Shown: positions 3,657 through 7,961 of the stretch, piece by piece
Position numbering within the stretch: the first letter of the stretch is position 1
Layout of the letters: every line of letters starts with the position of its first letter
Assembly: GCA_041485905.1 (NCBI GenBank)
Contig: JBGPKK010000211.1
Span: 1 to 7,961 of the forward strand
DNA: 7,961 nt
Origin: JAHFUI01 sp041485905
GTDB lineage: Bacteria > Acidobacteriota > Vicinamibacteria > Vicinamibacterales > CAVVIG01
Direction: 5' to 3'
The notes under the pieces: generated by a model
The model's database searches: none
What the model was told of the DNA's origin: nothing
What the model saw: the letters and a program-made list of their open reading frames with translations, nothing else
Made by a program: the position numbers and the translations under genes

Positions 3657-6600
3657 GTGCCGCGTTTACCCCGGGTTCGATCTGTCGCACGGTTTCTCGC
3701 CAGAGGCGTGCTCGCTCTGGTCGTGCTCATTCTCGTCCTGATCGGGCTCGGGATCACTGTGCTGGAGACCGGCTGGGCGAAGAACCGCATCCGCGGACTG
3801 ATCGTGCGCCAGGCGAATCAGTATCTGACCGCGCGTCTCGAAATCGGACGACTGGAAGGTGATCTTTTCCGCGGTCTGCTGCTGGGCGACATCCGCCTGT
3901 CGCGAGACGGCCGCACGCTCGTATCCATCGACGATGTGGCGCTGAAGTACAGCTTGCGCGAGCTGTTTCAGCGGGGCGTCGTCATCAAGAGCATTTCGAT
4001 CGCGCGGCTGAAGGTCGTCGCCGGCAAACAGCCTGACGGCCGGTGGGACCTCGCGACGCTCATCAAACGCGAGGCGAGCGAGCAAGAGCGGACTGGTCCG
4101 AGCCGCCCGATCGAAATCGTGGCGATCGACCTGAGGGATGCCGACATCGTCCTGTCCGACCCCGTGGTTTTTGGTGCGGCTCACATCCCCACGCGGTACG
4201 AGTCACTCAATGGTTCGTTCTCCTTCAAATACGCGCCGGTCCGGTGGACGCTGAAGATGCGTGACGTGTCGTGGCGTGGATCGGCGCCCGATCTGACGAT
4301 GAATCATCTGTCTGGGGGCATCGATAGTGGCCCGGCCGGACTCACCTTCGACAATTTGAGTGTCGAGACGCCGCGTTCGATGTTTAGCCTCGCGGGCCGG
4401 ATCGAAAAGAGCGATCAGCCGACGACGGTCGATTTGCGCGTCCACGCGCCGAAGTTCACGTTTCAGGAATGGGGCGGCGTGCTCAACGGGCTCCGGAACA
4501 TCGCCGTCGACGCACAGTTCGACACCACGCTGCGCGGCCCGCTCACCCATCTCGATACTGATTTGAGTTTCCAATCGACCGGCGGCGGCATTCACGGAGC
4601 CCTCGTGCTCGACACGAAGGTGCCGGGCTGGCACGGATCAGGAACGGTGACGGCGGATCGGATCGATCTGGCGCGATGGCTGAACCACCCGGACAAGGCG
4701 TCCGACATCTCGGGCCGGGTCATGTTCGATCTCGCGTTTGGCTTCGGCGAGCATTTCCCGCGCGGATCGTACGCGTTCGACGGTCCTCACGCCATGTTCA
4801 TGGGCTACGCGGGCGACAACGTCCACGCGCGCGGCGAGCTCACGGCCCATGCGGCGCTCATCACCGAAGCGACCGCGGTCGCCTACGGTGCGAGCGTCAG
4901 CACGACGAACGGCTCCATCGGCATCGATCAGCCGTTTCCGTTTCATTTTCCCGGAACGATCGCCGCGCTCGACCTGCGCCGAGTGCCGGCGTCCATCCCT
5001 GTGCCGCGCGTCGACAGCACGCTGACCTTCGACTACGACGTGACCGGACAGTTCTCGGATCCCTTCATCATCGGCCGGGCGCGGTTTTCGCCGTCTGAAT
5101 ATCTTGGCGCGAGGATCGGCGACGGCACCGTGGGCACCATCGATACGAGCGTCAAGCCGCTGACCTTCAGCGGCGACGGCGAGATAGACGAAGTCAACCT
5201 TCGCCGGTTCGGCTCGGGCCTGAACGTGGACTGGATGCAGGACCCGCGCTACGCCGGCACCGTCTCCGGGCGCTTTCATGTAGAGGGTTCGGGCACCGAT
5301 CGCGCATTGCTGAAGCTTGTGGGCGGCGGACGCCTGAAACGAGCCGACATGTTCGGCGGTCGGTTTGCCGATGCCGACGTCACTCTTGACATCTCGAATG
5401 AAACGCTCAAGACGTCGTTCGACGGTCAGTTCGCCACAATCGACCCTGCCATTCCCTTCGCCAGCGAGCGATTCGCCGCGTCGTTGACCGGGTCCGCGAA
5501 CGTCCGCCTGACCGTGCGCGACCTCTTGGCGCGAAGCCCCGCACCGGCTGACTACGACATCGTAGGCTCGGCTGCGCTCCAGTCGTCGGCCGTACGGGGC
5601 GTTCAGATCGCGACGGCACATGTGGAGGGGGCCCTGCGAGACGGCGTCGCGACGCTCGGCCACGTCGACGCGGCCGGGCCCGCGTTGGACGCGAGCGGCG
5701 CCGGTTCCATCCCATTTGGCGAGTGTCCCGCCGGCCTCGCGTCCTGCGCCACGGCCTACGATTTCACCTACGACGTGAAGCGCGCCGATCTGGCCGAGCT
5801 CGAGACGATCACCGGCAGGCACCTGTCCGGTCTGCTCTCAACGACAGGACATCTCGCCGGGACCGTCGGTGCGCCTCGAACGTCCGGCGACGCCACGATC
5901 GCGGGACTGAAAGCCACCGATTTCGAGGCGGTCACGCTGACGGGACCGTACGACGTGACGCTGCCCTCGTCGCGGTGGTGGGAGGCCGAGGCGCACGCGG
6001 ACCTGCGCGCGACGCTCCCGACCGTGTTGGGCCGGTCGCTGCGGAATGCCGCGGGCACGATCGCCTTGTCGGGCCAACGTCTGAATTTCGACCTGCAGCT
6101 CGACGCGGCGCAAGGGCGCACCGGAAGGTTCGCCGGCACGGCGCTGCTCCATGGCGACCGGCGCGATCTCTCGCTGTCGAATCTGACCGTGACGCTTGGG
6201 TCTTCGCCGTGGACGCTCTCCAACACCCCAACACCGCCGGCGATCGCATGGGACGACGGCGGCGTGTCGATTGATCCGCTGCCCTTTGTCGGTGGCAGCG
6301 CCGGCGACCAGCGGATCGGCGTCGCCGGCACGTGGCGAGCCGACGGCGGCGGCGCGCTGCGCGTCACCGCCACTCACATCTCGCTCGATGCGATCGAGGG
6401 GGTCTTCGAAGCTCCGGCGCGGTACGGCGGCACCCTCGATCTCGACGCGACCCTGCGGGGCACGCGCGCGAATCCGATCGTCACCGGCCAGGTGCTCGTG
6501 ACCGACGGCCGCATCCGGCGGTTCGCCTATCAGCGTCTGGCCGGACGGGTTGATTATGCCGCCGACGACTTCGATATTGATGTCCGGCTCGATCAATCGC

Positions 6601-7961
6601 CAGGCGTCTGGATCACCGCAGTGGGCAAGGTCCCGCTGGCGCTTGTCGATCCCACGCGGCCCGAACGGCGGATTGACGTCGCGATTACGTCGAGCGCGAT
6701 CGGCCTGGGTCTGCTCGAAGGGCTGACGGACGCAGTTCGAAACGTGAGCGGGCAGATGCACGTGGACGTCAGAGCGATCGGCACAAACCTCGATCCGCAC
6801 GCGCAGGGCACCGTGGAGCTTGGCGGCGCGGCGTTCCTGGTGACATCGACCGGCTCCAGCTACAAGAACGGGCGCGCCATGTTGAAGCTCTCCCCAGACC
6901 GCCTCGACGTCGACTCGCTGCACATCGAAGACACCTCCGGACACCCGCTCGACCTGCACGGGAGTCTCGGCACGCACGAGCTCACCGTCGGCGATCTCGA
7001 GATCGACGCGACCGCCCGGCAGTTTGAGGTGATTCGCAACGAGTTCGGCAACGTCGACATCGACGCGGCGCTGCGCCTGCGCGGCCGCCTCGAGACTCCG
7101 CGCGTGGAGGGCGACCTCACGATCAACGGCGGCAGCGTGAACGTCGACGAGATTCTCCAGCGGACGCTGCTCCAGCCGTACGCAACCGAGCCGATGGCGC
7201 TCCCCAGCATTGACGCGGCGGCCACCCTCAATCCGTGGACTCGCACGGGCCTCGACGTCTCACTCCATATTCCCAAGAACCTGCGGCTGCTCGGCCAGGA
7301 CATCCAGGTCACCGAAGGCACACCGATCGGGCTCGGCGACATCAAGCTGCGCGTCGGCGGCGATCTGTACCTGTACAAGGATCCCGGATCGCCGCTCTCG
7401 GTAACCGGATCGCTCGACGCCATCAGCGGCACCTACAGTTTTCAGGGACGACGCTTCGATATCGACGAGACGAAGAGCTCGATCAACTTTCGCGGCGATC
7501 TCAATCCCGATGTCTACGTCACCGTGACGCGCGACATCTCCGGCGTGCAGACGCGAGTCACCATCTGGGGACCGATGCGTAGCCCCGAACTGCGCCTCGC
7601 CAGCACGCCGCCGCTCGATCCGTCGGACATCCTGTCGCTGATCGTGTTCAATACCCCGGCCAACGCGCTGTCGGTCCCGCAGCAACAGGAGCTCGCGGTG
7701 CGGGCCGGCACGCTCGCGGCCGGCTTTCTCGCAACGCCGATCCTCGCGGCCGTCGAACGGTCACTCGGGTTGGACCTGCTGGAAATTGAGGCGACCAGCG
7801 AAGGCGGCACCGGCGCGCGCGTCACCATCGCCGAGGAGCTGGCGCCGGGCCTGGTCGCGCGCTTCAGCCGGCAATTCGGGCGGGATGAGTTTGATGAGGC
7901 GGCGGTGGAATATTACCTGTCGCGGCTGTTTCGAATCCGGGCGACCTTTTCAGACGCCGGA
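3657..7961 (+). CDS. tamB: TamB/AsmA-like inter-membrane protein (DUF490), 3' end cut by window
   Basis: 1,435 codons are open to the right edge with no stop. GTG 3657 is chosen because an in-frame TGA lies at 3639-3641 and because it leaves a basic tail (RLPRVRSVARFLAR) before one membrane helix at residues 18-36, the typical TamB N-terminus with the body in the periplasm. No Shine-Dalgarno is evident. The body is long beta-rich sequence with a recurring G-x-x-x-x-P-x-x-x-G pattern; its first Gly falls at about residues 294, 464, 735, 935, 1042 and 1143, as expected for the grooved beta structure of AsmA/TamB proteins. The C-terminus carries the DUF490 domain: GTYSFQGRRFDI at 1258, then TVTRDISGVQTRVTIWGP, SPELRLASTPPLDPSDILSL and the Ala/Leu-rich LAAGFLATPILAAVE. 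Relatives pair with TamA (a BamA-family barrel) in outer-membrane protein assembly or move phospholipids between membranes. It is larger than E. coli TamB (about 1,260 residues) and seems near its end here. The family is certain; orthology to tamB rather than another AsmA-like paralogue is likely. Confidence 0.9.
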   Translation, partial: MPRLPRVRSVARFLARGVLALVVLILVLIGLGITVLETGWAKNRIRGLIVRQANQYLTARLEIGRLEGDLFRGLLLGDIRLSRDGRTLVSIDDVALKYSLRELFQRGVVIKSISIARLKVVAGKQPDGRWDLATLIKREASEQERTGPSRPIEIVAIDLRDADIVLSDPVVFGAAHIPTRYESLNGSFSFKYAPVRWTLKMRDVSWRGSAPDLTMNHLSGGIDSGPAGLTFDNLSVETPRSMFSLAGRIEKSDQPTTVDLRVHAPKFTFQEWGGVLNGLRNIAVDAQFDTTLRGPLTHLDTDLSFQSTGGGIHGALVLDTKVPGWHGSGTVTADRIDLARWLNHPDKASDISGRVMFDLAFGFGEHFPRGSYAFDGPHAMFMGYAGDNVHARGELTAHAALITEATAVAYGASVSTTNGSIGIDQPFPFHFPGTIAALDLRRVPASIPVPRVDSTLTFDYDVTGQFSDPFIIGRARFSPSEYLGARIGDGTVGTIDTSVKPLTFSGDGEIDEVNLRRFGSGLNVDWMQDPRYAGTVSGRFHVEGSGTDRALLKLVGGGRLKRADMFGGRFADADVTLDISNETLKTSFDGQFATIDPAIPFASERFAASLTGSANVRLTVRDLLARSPAPADYDIVGSAALQSSAVRGVQIATAHVEGALRDGVATLGHVDAAGPALDASGAGSIPFGECPAGLASCATAYDFTYDVKRADLAELETITGRHLSGLLSTTGHLAGTVGAPRTSGDATIAGLKATDFEAVTLTGPYDVTLPSSRWWEAEAHADLRATLPTVLGRSLRNAAGTIALSGQRLNFDLQLDAAQGRTGRFAGTALLHGDRRDLSLSNLTVTLGSSPWTLSNTPTPPAIAWDDGGVSIDPLPFVGGSAGDQRIGVAGTWRADGGGALRVTATHISLDAIEGVFEAPARYGGTLDLDATLRGTRANPIVTGQVLVTDGRIRRFAYQRLAGRVDYAADDFDIDVRLDQSPGVWITAVGKVPLALVDPTRPERRIDVAITSSAIGLGLLEGLTDAVRNVSGQMHVDVRAIGTNLDPHAQGTVELGGAAFLVTSTGSSYKNGRAMLKLSPDRLDVDSLHIEDTSGHPLDLHGSLGTHELTVGDLEIDATARQFEVIRNEFGNVDIDAALRLRGRLETPRVEGDLTINGGSVNVDEILQRTLLQPYATEPMALPSIDAAATLNPWTRTGLDVSLHIPKNLRLLGQDIQVTEGTPIGLGDIKLRVGGDLYLYKDPGSPLSVTGSLDAISGTYSFQGRRFDIDETKSSINFRGDLNPDVYVTVTRDISGVQTRVTIWGPMRSPELRLASTPPLDPSDILSLIVFNTPANALSVPQQQELAVRAGTLAAGFLATPILAAVERSLGLDLLEIEATSEGGTGARVTIAEELAPGLVARFSRQFGRDEFDEAAVEYYLSRLFRIRATFSDAG

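Noticed and set aside
4638..6977. Long minus-strand frames (4638-5822 and 5838-6977) antisense to tamB
   Set aside because: Arg/Gly/Asp-rich compositions with no recognisable motifs. They arise from G/C-rich third positions in the tamB frame, which is continuous and carries the DUF490 signatures.
7926..7947. TTTCGAATCCGGGCGACC near the right end, resembling a tRNA T loop plus acceptor strand, as a possible displaced 3' half of the broken tRNA
   Set aside because: The bases flanking the loop do not form a T stem, the acceptor match is incomplete, and the sequence lies in frame inside the conserved C-terminal domain of tamB.
1..7961. CRISPR arrays, transposases or toxin-antitoxin genes
   Set aside because: No regularly spaced repeats and no matching protein families were seen on either strand; the short repeats at 80-370 are too few and too irregular.

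Overview
The window is strongly G+C-rich. It looks like chromosomal DNA of a Gram-negative, diderm bacterium, because it encodes a very large TamB-type periplasm-spanning protein that only makes sense in a cell with an outer membrane. The gene content and the start-codon habits (GTG/TTG starts, little Shine-Dalgarno, -10 boxes close to start codons) would suit an Acidobacteriota-like soil lineage, but that placement is inference and weak.

Layout. (1) Positions 1-408: the 5' two-fifths or so of a minus-strand tRNA-Arg gene (anticodon CCU). Its sequence stops matching a tRNA just after the anticodon loop and runs into about 290 bases with no convincing gene. Those bases hold several short repeats: an inverted repeat at the junction, a tandem TTTGCCAC pair with a 10-bp period, and a REP-like inverted repeat. 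A minus-strand gene with a strong ribosome binding site then starts at 79 and leaves the window. This is best read as the junction of a mobile element, or a decayed island, that split the tRNA gene. (2) Positions 473-3524: a compact minus-strand cluster, transcribed from right to left: an ArnT/PMT-like family 39 glycosyltransferase, acylphosphatase (acyP), adenine phosphoribosyltransferase (apt) and a small membrane-anchored protein of unknown function. acyP and apt overlap by 4 bases (GTGA). (3) Positions 3525-3656: a divergent intergenic region with a good minus-strand promoter for the cluster and a weaker plus-strand -10 next to the tamB start. (4) Positions 3657-7961: a 1,435-codon open frame encoding a TamB/AsmA-like protein with its C-terminal DUF490 domain. 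It runs off the right edge, probably close to its natural end.

The glycosyltransferase and the TamB-like protein both serve the envelope: one moves sugar from a lipid carrier on the periplasmic side of the inner membrane, the other bridges the two membranes. AcyP and Apt are ordinary cytosolic housekeeping enzymes that share the transcript. No complete new system is visible. The most unusual signal is the split tRNA-Arg with its repeat-rich flank.
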